Source: Duganella zoogloeoides
GTDB lineage: Bacteria > Pseudomonadota > Gammaproteobacteria > Burkholderiales > Burkholderiaceae_D
DNA: 64,000 bases
Reading direction: 5' to 3'
NCBI RefSeq assembly: GCF_034479515.1
Contig: NZ_CP140152.1
Span: 4,154,001-4,218,000 of the forward strand
How positions within the stretch are numbered: the first letter of the stretch is position 1; each line of letters starts with the position of its first letter. The notes beneath the pieces were generated by a model that had not been told where the DNA came from, ran no database searches, and was given only the letters and a program-made list of their open reading frames with translations. The position numbers were made by a program, and so were the translations under genes. This document shows, one piece after another, positions 29,533 through 37,642 of the stretch.

Positions 29533-30266
29533 GCCAGGCCTTTTTCGAGTGCGGCGAGTTGCGTTTTATGGGTGAGGTCGATTTGCAGCGGCGTGATCGA
29601 CGTCTTGCCGTGGGTGACCGCGTAAAAATCGGTGCCCTCGCCCGCATCCTTGCAGGCGCCGGGCGGGCCGATCCAGAAGATTTCGCGCCCGCGCGGATCT
29701 TGCGAGCGTATCACGGGTTCGGCCTGGTGGCGACGGCCAAGCCGGGTGGCAGCCACCTGGCCCAGTTGCCCGTAAGGCAAGTTCGGAATATTGACGTTGA
29801 GCAGATACGGGCGCGGCAGGGTTTCGGAGTACCGCATCACGATATCGCGCGCATGCAGCGCGGCGTCGTCGATATGCTCCCAGCCCCATGCGCCTTGCGA
29901 GAAGGCGATGGCCGGGATGCCGAACAGGTAGCCTTCGGTGGCAGCTGCCACGGTGCCGGAATACAGCGTGTCGTCACCCATGTTGGGGCCGTTGTTGATG
30001 CCGGAGACCACCAGGTCGGGCCGGTAGTCGAGGATGCCGGTCAGCGCGATGTGGACGCAGTCGGTGGGTGTGCCGTTAATAAAATAGAAACCATTGTCGG
30101 CGCGTTGCACCGACAATGGCCGGTCCAGCGACAGCGAGTTGGACGCCCCGGAGCGGTTGCTGTCGGGCGCCACCACCACGATGTCGGCCACCGGTGCCAG
30201 GGCCTTGGCCAGGGCGTTGATGCCCGGTGCCAGGTAGCCGTCGTCATTGCTGATCAGGATTCTCAT
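29529..30266 (-). CDS. surE: 5'/3'-nucleotidase SurE
   Basis: SurE is a 245-residue metal-dependent nucleotidase and stationary-phase survival protein. The N-terminal [15 protein letters not shown] gives the metal-binding Asp pair. [12 protein letters not shown] and [20 protein letters not shown] follow. The start at MRIL fits the family; an upstream in-frame start adds 13 residues with no support. No strong ribosome binding site is seen. It is the first gene of the surE-pcm-nlpD-rpoS run. Confidence 0.97.
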   Translation of the reverse strand: MRILISNDDGYLAPGINALAKALAPVADIVVVAPDSNRSGASNSLSLDRPLSVQRADNGFYFINGTPTDCVHIALTGILDYRPDLVVSGINNGPNMGDDTLYSGTVAAATEGYLFGIPAIAFSQGAWGWEHIDDAALHARDIVMRYSETLPRPYLLNVNIPNLPYGQLGQVAATRLGRRHQAEPVIRSQDPRGREIFWIGPPGACKDAGEGTDFYAVTHGKTSITPLQIDLTHKTQLAALEKGLA

Positions 30267-30351
30267 GACGGAGATTTTACCTGAAGCAACGCCACTGCTG
30301 CGCATCTTGCCCGCCTTGCAAGCAACAAATAATTGATTGTCGGCTTAACCA

Positions 30352-32352
30352 CTACCCTGCCTTGTGTGCAACGTAAGCCATGGCGCTCGACGATGTCCAG
30401 TCCGCGCCCGGCTGGTACGGCGTCAGCGCCCGCAAATGGGGCGGACGGGCCAGCGCGTCGCCGTAATCGTCCATCGCGGCATCCTGGTGCAATTCCGCAG
30501 CCGTTGGCAACACCGCCGCTTGCTGCACCACGCCGTCAAGCAGGGCCTGGGTGCGCCGGGTGTCCGGGTGCTCGGCGCCGAGCCGCCCCGCTTGCGCCCG
30601 CACCACCTCGTCGAGCAGGCGGCGGGCGCCGTCGAGGTCGCGCGCCACCACCAGCGTGCGCGCCAGCGCGGTCTTGCTGCGCAGCGTATCGGCGTGCTCG
30701 GCGCCCAGGGTGCGCTTGCGGGCGGCCAGCACCTGCTCCTGGGCCTGGCGCGCGTGGTCGATGTCGCCGCGCTGGAACAGCAATTCCGCGCGCGCGGCCT
30801 GGCACGCCAGGGTGAGCAAATGTTCGGGGCCGAGCTGGCGCAGGTAGGCGTCGAGCACGCTGTCCTGGATGTTGAGCGCCTCGGCAGTGCGGTGCTGCTG
30901 GGCCAGCGTGGCGGCCAGGTTGGCGCGCGCGGCCAGGGTATCGGGGTGTTCCGGCCCCAGCATCCGTTCGCGCGCGGCGATCACCCCCTCTTCCAGAAAC
31001 TGCGCTTCGTCGAGCTGGCCTTGCAGCCGCAGCACGCCGGCCAGGTTGCCCTTGCTGGTGAGCGTGTCCAGGTGGTCGTCGCCCATGGCGCGCTGGCGCA
31101 GCGCCAGGCTTTCTTCGAAACACGCGGCGGCCTGGCGCAGCCGGCCCTCCTGCCGGTACATCTCGCCCAGCAGGTTGAGGTCGCGCGCCAGCGGCTGCGA
31201 CAGCGCGCGGGCGCCGATGCCGGCTTCGCCGCCGCCCTGTTCGAGCGCATGGCGGGTATCGGCCACGGCGGACAGCAGGTGGATTTCGCGCGCCGACTGC
31301 CAGGGAAAGTAGCCGGGGCCTAGCCAGTCGAGAAACGCTTCGAAGGTGCGGGTGAGCGAAAAGCGGTCGCCGCCCTGGTCCATGCGCACCGCCAGTTGCT
31401 CGCCGTAGGCAAAGGTGCGGGTCTGCTGCAGCTGCACTTCGTCGAAATACGAGTCGAGCGAGACATGCGGCAAGCCGTAGCAGTCGCGCATCAGGCGCTC
31501 GAAGATGGGCTGGTAGCCGATGATGTGCTGCTCGGGTGCGCCGCGCCGCCACTGCGCGCGCTGGATGCTGTCGCCCATCTCGATGCGCGACGGCAGCGGG
31601 TACACCAGCAGCGGCCGCTGCTCGTCCTCGTGGCTGCTGCGGTAGGCGGCGGCGCGGGACACCAGCGCCTCGACACCCTCGAGGCTCTGGCGATTCGGGG
31701 TAAACACCACCACCAGCTTGCGCGGCAACAGCGTGGTGCAGATGCCGGCGCTGTCGGTGCGACCCGTGCGCGAATCGACCAGCACGTAGCGGAAATGGCG
31801 CGCCATCAGGTCGGCAAAGCATCGGAACAGCGCCGGGCAACGGTCGAACAGGTCGTCCCAGTGCATCGCGGCCAGCCGTTCGCCATAGGTATGATCGAAG
31901 CGGCCGGCGCGCATCAGGTATAACTGGCTGCTCTGGTCCACCCGGCTCACGTATTGCTGCCAGCCGACTGCCGCCAGCACTTCGTTGGCCAGCGCTTCGC
32001 TGTCGAGCGCCGCGCCTTCGGGCGCCGCGCTGTCGTGTGCCGCGCTGCCGGGCACGACGGCCTCGCCGTCGGATTGCGGCCGATACCGGCTCAGCAGCTG
32101 TTCGCGGCATGCCTCGAACAGTTCGAGCACGCCGGGCCGCTCTTCGTGCAGGTCGAAATAATGGTGCAGGCCCGGCGCCTCCATGTCCCAGTCGATCATC
32201 AGTACGGGCGACGTGGAGTTGTGCTGGCGCGCCAGCAGCACCGCCAGGTTGGACAGGGCCATGGTGCGCCCGGTGCCGCCCTTGTATGAGTAGAAAGTGA
32301 CAACTTCACCGCTATCGCTGAGCGGCGTCAAGGACAAGGAAACGTTTTCCAT
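30352..32352 (-). CDS. ParA/MinD-like ATPase with variant P-loop (KGGTGRT) fused to TPRs
   Basis: The 666-residue protein has an N-terminal ParA/MinD-type ATPase domain. The deviant Walker A is KGGTGRT (residues 24-30), with Arg where the P-loop Lys normally stands. IDWDMEAPG (53-61) is the A' motif and VLVDSRTG (190-197) the B region. From about residue 380 five TPR units repeat every 42 residues, marked by LG-x-EH-x-D-T-L at 423, 465, 507, 549 and 591, as in kinesin light chain repeats. It follows the TIR gene by 20 bases. AAGGG precedes the ATG. I infer an ATP-dependent switch with a TPR sensor that controls the TIR effector; no exact function is known to me. Confidence 0.85.
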   Translation of the reverse strand: MENVSLSLTPLSDSGEVVTFYSYKGGTGRTMALSNLAVLLARQHNSTSPVLMIDWDMEAPGLHHYFDLHEERPGVLELFEACREQLLSRYRPQSDGEAVVPGSAAHDSAAPEGAALDSEALANEVLAAVGWQQYVSRVDQSSQLYLMRAGRFDHTYGERLAAMHWDDLFDRCPALFRCFADLMARHFRYVLVDSRTGRTDSAGICTTLLPRKLVVVFTPNRQSLEGVEALVSRAAAYRSSHEDEQRPLLVYPLPSRIEMGDSIQRAQWRRGAPEQHIIGYQPIFERLMRDCYGLPHVSLDSYFDEVQLQQTRTFAYGEQLAVRMDQGGDRFSLTRTFEAFLDWLGPGYFPWQSAREIHLLSAVADTRHALEQGGGEAGIGARALSQPLARDLNLLGEMYRQEGRLRQAAACFEESLALRQRAMGDDHLDTLTSKGNLAGVLRLQGQLDEAQFLEEGVIAARERMLGPEHPDTLAARANLAATLAQQHRTAEALNIQDSVLDAYLRQLGPEHLLTLACQAARAELLFQRGDIDHARQAQEQVLAARKRTLGAEHADTLRSKTALARTLVVARDLDGARRLLDEVVRAQAGRLGAEHPDTRRTQALLDGVVQQAAVLPTAAELHQDAAMDDYGDALARPPHLRALTPYQPGADWTSSSAMAYVAHKAG

Positions 32353-32372
32353 GGCAAACCCTTTTGTAAACC

Positions 32373-32978
32373 CTAACGAGGGAAATGTGGCGGCGGAATG
32401 GCGCGCCATTCCGGTGGGATGTCCGGCATGACAAATCGACCACAGTCATGCCCCGGCGGTGTGCAGCGTTTCAGATGATGGTAGTGCGCGGCAATCCGAT
32501 CGACGATCCTGGCAATTTCCGGCAGGTAGTCGGGGTTGTTCTTGAGATCGCCGCTGGCCAGCGTGTAGCTGGAAAAATCGACATACATGCCCGGGCCCGA
32601 AATTTGCGGCGGCAGGTTCAACGGGTGGCGCGTCATGATGACTGGGATGATCAGGTGGCTCGGCAGGTCGTACCACTGGCGCCGCTCGGCCTCGATCAAT
32701 TGCATCGCCGCAAACTCGCGCCGGGTGTAGCCATGGGCTTCGTACTTGGGGGTGTAGATGACGATCATGCACACGCTCTCGCACAGTGCGCGCGCGATTT
32801 TGCCATCGAGGTCATCGCCACCGCCCAGCTGTTCGCTATCCACGAACAACTCGTCCTCGTTGTCGAAGTGCGGCTCCAGGTAGCACTTCATGGCCTCGAC
32901 CAGGTCATCCTTGAACTTCTTCATGTGCGCATGCTTGCCGTGGGCATAGCTGAAAAAACAACCGTGGCGGATCGTCAT
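32373..32978 (-). CDS. TIR-domain protein, predicted effector of the two-gene system
   Basis: The 201-residue protein has a TIR fold from residue 5: CFFSYAHGKH (strand A), a DSEQLGGGDDL loop, VCMIVIYTPKYEAHGYTRREF, and LIIPVIMTRHPL. Glu88 in TRREF sits where the catalytic Glu of NAD-cleaving TIR enzymes lies (as in SARM1 and SEFIR/TIR_2 WxxEL motifs). The C-terminal 50 residues are His/Pro-rich. The start MTIRHG has a strong GGAGGA site and beats a longer frame. It is the first gene of the operon with the KGGTGRT/TPR ATPase. NADase activity is inferred. Confidence 0.82.
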   Translation of the reverse strand: MTIRHGCFFSYAHGKHAHMKKFKDDLVEAMKCYLEPHFDNEDELFVDSEQLGGGDDLDGKIARALCESVCMIVIYTPKYEAHGYTRREFAAMQLIEAERRQWYDLPSHLIIPVIMTRHPLNLPPQISGPGMYVDFSSYTLASGDLKNNPDYLPEIARIVDRIAAHYHHLKRCTPPGHDCGRFVMPDIPPEWRAIPPPHFPR

Positions 32979-33047
32979 GACATCCTCCGTTCCTGCTCCA
33001 CAAGGCAGCAGCATTTAACCAACTCTAAACATCCAGCCGGCAGCGGC

Positions 33048-33063
33048 TTTGCGCATGCGCAAA
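33048..33063. promoter_or_regulatory. Perfect 16-bp palindrome upstream of the TIR operon
   Basis: TTTGCGCATGCGCAAA is a perfect palindrome 70 bases upstream of the TIR gene start. It is the only such element in the 224-base gap between dinG and the TIR gene. I infer an operator for the operon; no regulator is encoded next to it. The rest of the gap holds only the dinG terminator-like hairpin. Confidence 0.5.
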
Positions 33064-33157
33064 CGGCAACCAAGCCCAAAAATGGCGTCAACGCACCAGA
33101 ATCTGGCTTGATTGCCACGAAAAAATGCGGCAAAGAAAGGTATAGGCGAATGGAAAG

Positions 33158-33185
33158 GAAATCGAGCGCACCGGACGGTGCGCTC
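33158..33185 (-). terminator. Hairpin downstream of the dinG-like helicase
   Basis: GAGCGCACCG and CGGTGCGCTC form a perfect 10-bp stem with a two-base spacer, 18 bases past the dinG-like stop. The minus-strand sequence after it is ATTTCCTTTCC, T-rich but without a clean U-run, so termination is likely but not certain. Confidence 0.5.
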
Positions 33186-33202
33186 GGCAGGAGAACCGGA
33201 AG

Positions 33203-35356
33203 TTACAGGTCTTCGACCGGCGGTTGGTTCAGTTTTTTGAAGAAGTCCAGCACTTCGGCCGCTTCGCGCGTGCGTTTAAACGACGGCAAGCTCTGCCAGA
33301 TGCGGCGGCCGTACGGCTTGGAAATCACGCGCGGGTCGCACAGCATCAGCACGCCCTTGTCGTTGACATCGCGGATCAGGCGGCCGGCGCCCTGCTTGAG
33401 ATTGATGATCGCCTCGGGCAGGGTGTGGTGCATGAAGCCGTTCTTGCCCTGCTTTTCCATGACCTCGATGCGGGCAGCCAGCACCGGATCGTCGGGTGGC
33501 GCGAACGGCAGCTTGTCGATGATCACCAGCGACAAGGCGTCGCCGCGCACGTCAACGCCTTCCCAGAAACTCTGGCTGCCGACCAGCACGCCGTTGCCGG
33601 CCTTGCGGAACTGGTCGAGCAATTCGGTGCGGCCACGGTCGCCCTGGATGAACAGCGGGTAGTTCAGGCCACGCTTTTCGAACTCGTCGCGCAACCGCTC
33701 GGCCGCGCGTTTGACCGCACGTAAGGTGGTGCACAACAGGAAAGTCTTGCCGCCAGCCGCCTCGATAACGGGCAAGGCCAGGTCGAGCACGGCGTCGGTG
33801 TACCCCATGGAATTGGGATCCGGCAGGCCTTGCGGCACGTACAGGATACCCTGCTCTTCGTAATTGAACGGGCTGGGCCAGGTGCGCGACGGCTCGTCGG
33901 CCAGGCCCATCTGTTCCGAAAAATGGCTGAAATCGTTTTTGACGGCCAGGGTGGCCGACGTGAAAATCCAGCTGCGCGGCACGCCTTCGCGCTGGCCGGA
34001 AAAGATCGGTGCGATCGACAGCGGGGTTTTATGCAGCTGCAGCGACGAGGCGTAAGCTTCCACCCAATACACCGCTTCCTCGCCCTTGTTGACCTTGGCT
34101 TTCGGGTCGAACTTCCAGGCGGCCAGCTTTTCGGCCAGTTCCAGGCCGCGCTGGCGGCACTGTTCCAGCGTTTCGGCGCGCATGGCCTGGGTTTCCAGCA
34201 CGGCCAGCATGCCGTCCAGCTCGTCTTTGAGGTGTTGCAGCGCCGGGAAAAACTCGCTCGATGGCGCAATTTGCGGCAGCGACAGGCGCACGATGTCTTG
34301 CGGGAAAGTCAGGCGCAGGTCGCGCGCGGCCTTCTCCACCACGGTGACGGTCTTGCCCCAGTCGGCGCCGTCGCGGGCATTGGACAAGCCTTCGGCCAGC
34401 ACGTCGCGGCACAGTTCGAGAATGTGCGAGGTCGAGAACGTATCGCCAAAGAACAGGGTGGCGGTGTCCGGCAACTGGTGCGCCTCGTCGAAAATGATGG
34501 TGTTGGCAGACGGCAGCAGCTCGGCCACGCCGGAATCCTTCAGGGCCACGTCGGCAAAGAACAGGTGGTGGTTGACCACCACCACGTCGGCCTGCTGGGC
34601 TTCCTTGCGCGCCTTCATCACGAAGCAGTCCTGGTAGTACTGGCACTCCTGGCCCATGCAGTTTTCGCGGGTGGACGTGACCAGGTTCCAGACCAGCGCG
34701 TTCTCGGGCACACGCGCCAGCTCGGCCTTGTCGCCGGAGCTGGTCATCTTGAGGAAGCGCGAAATTTCGCGCAGGTGGCCGACGTCGTCGCGCGAGGTCA
34801 TGCGGCCGTTTTGCAGCGTGCGTTCCAGGTGGTAGTGGCACACGTAGTTCGAGCGGCCCTTGAGCAGCGCGATCGACACCGGCGCTTTCAATGCCGCACG
34901 GACGTTCGGAATATCGCGCAGGAACAGCTGGTCCTGCAAGTTCTTGGTGCCGGTCGAGACGATGGTCTTGCCGCCCCACAGCAGCGCCGGAACCAGGTAG
35001 GCGAAGGTCTTGCCGGTGCCGGTGCCGGCCTCGGCGATCAGGGTGGTCTGGTTGGCGATAGCGTCGGCCACGGCCTTGGCCATCTCGGTTTGCGAGCGGC
35101 GCGGGCGGAAGTCGCCGACGGCCGGGCCCAGCGGACCGCCGGCGCCGAACAACTGCTCGACTTCGGCATCGTGGATACCCGGTGCGTGTTCGGGCGTCTC
35201 GCCGATCACGGCGGCTACAGCGGGCACACCGGCTACACCGGGTGTAGCAGGCACAGGAATGCCCGGCGTCTCGGTGGCAGGTTCGACGGGACGCTTGAGG
35301 ATCGGACGGCTGGCCGGCGCGGGCGAACCAGCTGGCGTGGGCAGGGCTTCGGTCAA
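33203..35356 (-). CDS. ATP-dependent DNA helicase of the DinG/YoaA (XPD-like) family
   Basis: The 717-residue superfamily 2 helicase has Walker A AGTGTGKT, DEAH (Walker B), and C-terminal motifs QGAGRLIRD. Iron-sulfur cluster cysteines are visible in NYVCHYH, NCMGQEC and QDCF. These helicases (DinG, YoaA, XPD) unwind forked DNA and R-loops and act in repair. An N-terminal extension of about 60 residues is rich in Pro, Ala, Val and Thr and has no motif. It is longer at the N-terminus than E. coli YoaA. The gene for a YdcH protein lies 35 bases upstream. Confidence 0.93.
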   Translation of the reverse strand: MTEALPTPAGSPAPASRPILKRPVEPATETPGIPVPATPGVAGVPAVAAVIGETPEHAPGIHDAEVEQLFGAGGPLGPAVGDFRPRRSQTEMAKAVADAIANQTTLIAEAGTGTGKTFAYLVPALLWGGKTIVSTGTKNLQDQLFLRDIPNVRAALKAPVSIALLKGRSNYVCHYHLERTLQNGRMTSRDDVGHLREISRFLKMTSSGDKAELARVPENALVWNLVTSTRENCMGQECQYYQDCFVMKARKEAQQADVVVVNHHLFFADVALKDSGVAELLPSANTIIFDEAHQLPDTATLFFGDTFSTSHILELCRDVLAEGLSNARDGADWGKTVTVVEKAARDLRLTFPQDIVRLSLPQIAPSSEFFPALQHLKDELDGMLAVLETQAMRAETLEQCRQRGLELAEKLAAWKFDPKAKVNKGEEAVYWVEAYASSLQLHKTPLSIAPIFSGQREGVPRSWIFTSATLAVKNDFSHFSEQMGLADEPSRTWPSPFNYEEQGILYVPQGLPDPNSMGYTDAVLDLALPVIEAAGGKTFLLCTTLRAVKRAAERLRDEFEKRGLNYPLFIQGDRGRTELLDQFRKAGNGVLVGSQSFWEGVDVRGDALSLVIIDKLPFAPPDDPVLAARIEVMEKQGKNGFMHHTLPEAIINLKQGAGRLIRDVNDKGVLMLCDPRVISKPYGRRIWQSLPSFKRTREAAEVLDFFKKLNQPPVEDL

Positions 35357-35391
35357 TGTGTACTTAGGTAAGGCGCGAGGTTCGGGCGAAA

Positions 35392-35592
35392 TCAGGCAGG
35401 AACGTCGGGCACGAGTTGCATTTTCAGCAAAGTGATATGGTCTTTCAGCTGTAGTTTGCGCTTTTTGAGACGGCGCAATTGCAGCTGGTCGTGGTGGCCA
35501 TCCAGCGTGAGCATGTCGATGACCGCGTCCAGGTCGCGGTGTTCGACGTCGAGTTCAATCAGACGACGCTGGATATCTTGTACATCAGTCAT
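35392..35592 (-). CDS. YdcH/DUF465 family small protein
   Basis: This 66-residue helical protein (MTDVQDIQRRLIELDVEHRDLD, with LRRLKKRKLQLKDHITLL near its end) matches the DUF465/YdcH family of small coiled-coil proteins of unknown function. It lies between the dinG-like gene and a secreted coiled-coil protein, all on the minus strand. The family is widespread in proteobacteria. I see no motif that gives a function. Confidence 0.88.
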   Translation of the reverse strand: MTDVQDIQRRLIELDVEHRDLDAVIDMLTLDGHHDQLQLRRLKKRKLQLKDHITLLKMQLVPDVPA

Positions 35593-35667
35593 GTTTCTCA
35601 GTCACTGGAAGGTTCACGGGATACGGCACGGTGCATAGTTTAATCTACCGGGGGCTTGCCAACAACC

Positions 35668-36372
35668 TTATTGCTTTTTGGCCGCCGCCGCTGCCGCTGC
35701 ATCCGCCTTCTTCTTCTCGTCGACCGCACGCGCCTCGGCCTTGGCCTTGCGCTCCGCCAAGCGCTTGGCCACCTGCTCCTGGCGGCGGGCGGCATCGGCT
35801 TGCCGCTTTTCGTACGCGGCGACATTGGCGGCGCGCTTGTCGGCCTGCGATGCGGTCCGGGCAGCATCGCGGCGCAGGCGCTCGGCGTGCTCGGCTTCGC
35901 GCTCGGCCACGCTTTTACCGCCCCTGGGTGCGGCGGGTGGCGCCAGTTCTTCTTCGGTGCGGGCCGGCTTGGGCGGCTGGGCTTCGCGGCGGGCGAATTC
36001 CTCGGCATCCTTGCGGGCGCGTTCGGCCAGGTCGGCGTCGCGCTTGGCGACCGACGCGGCGCGCTTGAAGTGCTCGGCTTCCACTTCCTCGGCGCGCAAC
36101 TGGGCCAGCGCCACGCGGCGCTGTTCCTTGGCCTTATCCAGGCAATTGTTGACAAAGAACTTGTCGTTGCATACGGTTTCTTCGGCGGCAAAGGTGCTGG
36201 CCACCACCGCGCGTTCGCGCGTGATGCGCTCGAGCGTGGCGTCGGCCTGGGCCACCGACTGCGTCGGGGTCACCACCGGGGCCGCCCCGGTGGACTCGGC
36301 CCGCGCCGCCATGGTTGCCATGGCGAGTACGCCGAGCGCAGCGGCCATCATCGATTTCACATTCAGTTTCAT
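35668..36372 (-). CDS. Secreted, charged coiled-coil protein of unknown function
   Basis: The 234-residue protein has a signal peptide (MKLNVKSMMAAALGVLAMATMAARA). Two cysteines in TVCNDKFFVNNCLDK (about residues 67-80) may form a disulfide. The rest is Ala/Arg/Glu/Lys-rich coiled coil that ends in an Ala/Lys tract. I do not recognise a family with certainty; similar proteins are annotated as hypothetical in Burkholderiales. It follows zapE on the same strand with a 14-base gap, so the two may be co-transcribed. Confidence 0.8.
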   Translation of the reverse strand: MKLNVKSMMAAALGVLAMATMAARAESTGAAPVVTPTQSVAQADATLERITRERAVVASTFAAEETVCNDKFFVNNCLDKAKEQRRVALAQLRAEEVEAEHFKRAASVAKRDADLAERARKDAEEFARREAQPPKPARTEEELAPPAAPRGGKSVAEREAEHAERLRRDAARTASQADKRAANVAAYEKRQADAARRQEQVAKRLAERKAKAEARAVDEKKKADAAAAAAAKKQ

Positions 36373-36386
36373 ACGTATCCTGTAGC

Positions 36387-37484
36387 CTACGCCAGCGAGC
36401 CGGCGGCGGTGCGCTGCTCGCGGTCCATGTATTCCTGCGATTGCATTTCCACGATACGCGACACCGTGCGGTGGAATTCGTTGGCCAGGGTGCCGGTCGT
36501 GTACAGCTCTTCCGGTTCCACTTCGGCCGACATCAGCAATTTTACGCCCTGGTCGTAGAAGACGTCGATCAGCCACGTGAAACGGCGCGCTTCCGACGAC
36601 ATCGACGCCGACATGCGCGGGATTTCCGACAATATCACGGTGTGGAAGCGGCTGGCGATTTCCAGGTAATCGTTCTGCGATCGGGGGCCGCCGCACAGCG
36701 TATGAAAATCGAACCAGATCATCGAACCGGTGCGGCGCAGCGCGCGGATTTCGCGCGCCTCGATGCGCACCACCGGGTCTTCGTCAGCGCTTTCGGCCAG
36801 GCGCGCGTAGGCATCGCGCAGCGCGGCGTCGGCGGTGGCGCCCAGCGGCGTGTAATACGATTCCACCTGTTCCAGCGCGCGGCTGCGGTAGTCGATGCCG
36901 GCGTCGATATTCATCACGTCGAGCTTTTCGTACAGCAGGTCGATGGTCGGCAAGATGCGATCGCGGTGCAGGCCGTCCGGGTACAGCAGTTGCGGATCGT
37001 AGTTGGACGTCATGATAAACGACACGCCGTTGTCGAACAGCGCCTTCAACAGGTTGTACATGATCATGGCGTCGGCCACGTCCGAGATGTGGAACTCGTC
37101 GAAGCAGATCAGCCGGTATTTCTTGGCGATGCGCTTGGCCACCTCGTCGAGCGGATCGGCCACGCCTTTCAGTTCGTCGAGCTGGCGGTGCACGCCGCGC
37201 ATGAATTCGTGGAAGTGCAGGCGCGTCTTGCGCACCACCGGCACCACCGAGTAAAAACTGTCCATCAGGAAGGACTTGCCGCGCCCCACCCCACCCCACA
37301 TGTACACGCCCTTCGGCACTTGCGGCCGGTTGATCAGGCGCTTGAAGGTGCTTGAGCGCTGGGCCTTGTACTGGACCCAGTCGTCATAGCATTGCTGGAG
37401 GCGGTCCACCGCGCGGCGCTGGGCGGCATCGGCTTTGAAATCGCGCTCGAGCAGCGCCTTCTGGTAAAACTCTTCGACGTTCAT
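36387..37484 (-). CDS. zapE: Cell division protein ZapE (AFG1-like ATPase)
   Basis: ZapE is a 365-residue AAA-type ATPase that binds FtsZ and helps Z-ring constriction. Walker A is WGGVGRGKS, and Walker B is ICFDEFHISD. FHEFMRGVH and MTSNYDPQLLYPDGLHR are typical of the family. The start MNVEEFYQ was chosen over a longer frame that would run into an intrinsic terminator. The start lies 28 bases past that terminator, so the gene's own promoter must lie very close or overlap it. Confidence 0.95.
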   Translation of the reverse strand: MNVEEFYQKALLERDFKADAAQRRAVDRLQQCYDDWVQYKAQRSSTFKRLINRPQVPKGVYMWGGVGRGKSFLMDSFYSVVPVVRKTRLHFHEFMRGVHRQLDELKGVADPLDEVAKRIAKKYRLICFDEFHISDVADAMIMYNLLKALFDNGVSFIMTSNYDPQLLYPDGLHRDRILPTIDLLYEKLDVMNIDAGIDYRSRALEQVESYYTPLGATADAALRDAYARLAESADEDPVVRIEAREIRALRRTGSMIWFDFHTLCGGPRSQNDYLEIASRFHTVILSEIPRMSASMSSEARRFTWLIDVFYDQGVKLLMSAEVEPEELYTTGTLANEFHRTVSRIVEMQSQEYMDREQRTAAGSLA

Positions 37485-37512
37485 GGGTTCGCTTGTGCGC
37501 TGGGCGCAAATG

Positions 37513-37533
37513 AAAAAGCGGGCCGAAGCCCGC
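37513..37533 (-). terminator. Intrinsic terminator between lpdA and zapE
   Basis: On the minus strand the stem GCGGGC/GCCCGC has a TTCG tetraloop and is followed by TTTTT. It lies 109 bases past the lpdA stop and 28 bases before the zapE ATG. Confidence 0.85.
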
Positions 37534-37545
37534 CAAGGTTGCTTC

Positions 37546-37630
37546 AAACCGTGCGCAGCGAGGCGCGGCGCCGAAGACAGTACGCATGTACAGTCTCAGC
37601 TGGGCGCCGCAACGAAGCTGCGCGCGGTTT
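37546..37630 (-). repeat. TCA-operon hairpin repeat, copy B (after lpdA)
   Basis: The outer arms AAACCGTGCGCAGC and GCTGCGCGCGGTTT pair at 13 of 14 positions. The interior shares GCAGCGAGGCGC, CCG-AGACAGT and CGCCGCAACGA-GCTGCG blocks with the elements at 40767-40838 and 60517-60602. In transcript sense the copy has the same orientation as the other two. Confidence 0.75.
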
Positions 37631-37642
37631 TAAGCGACCGAC

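Noticed and set aside
30267..30351. Possible regulatory site between surE and the ATPase gene
   Set aside because: The 85-base gap shows no palindrome, promoter-like pair or terminator that I could support.
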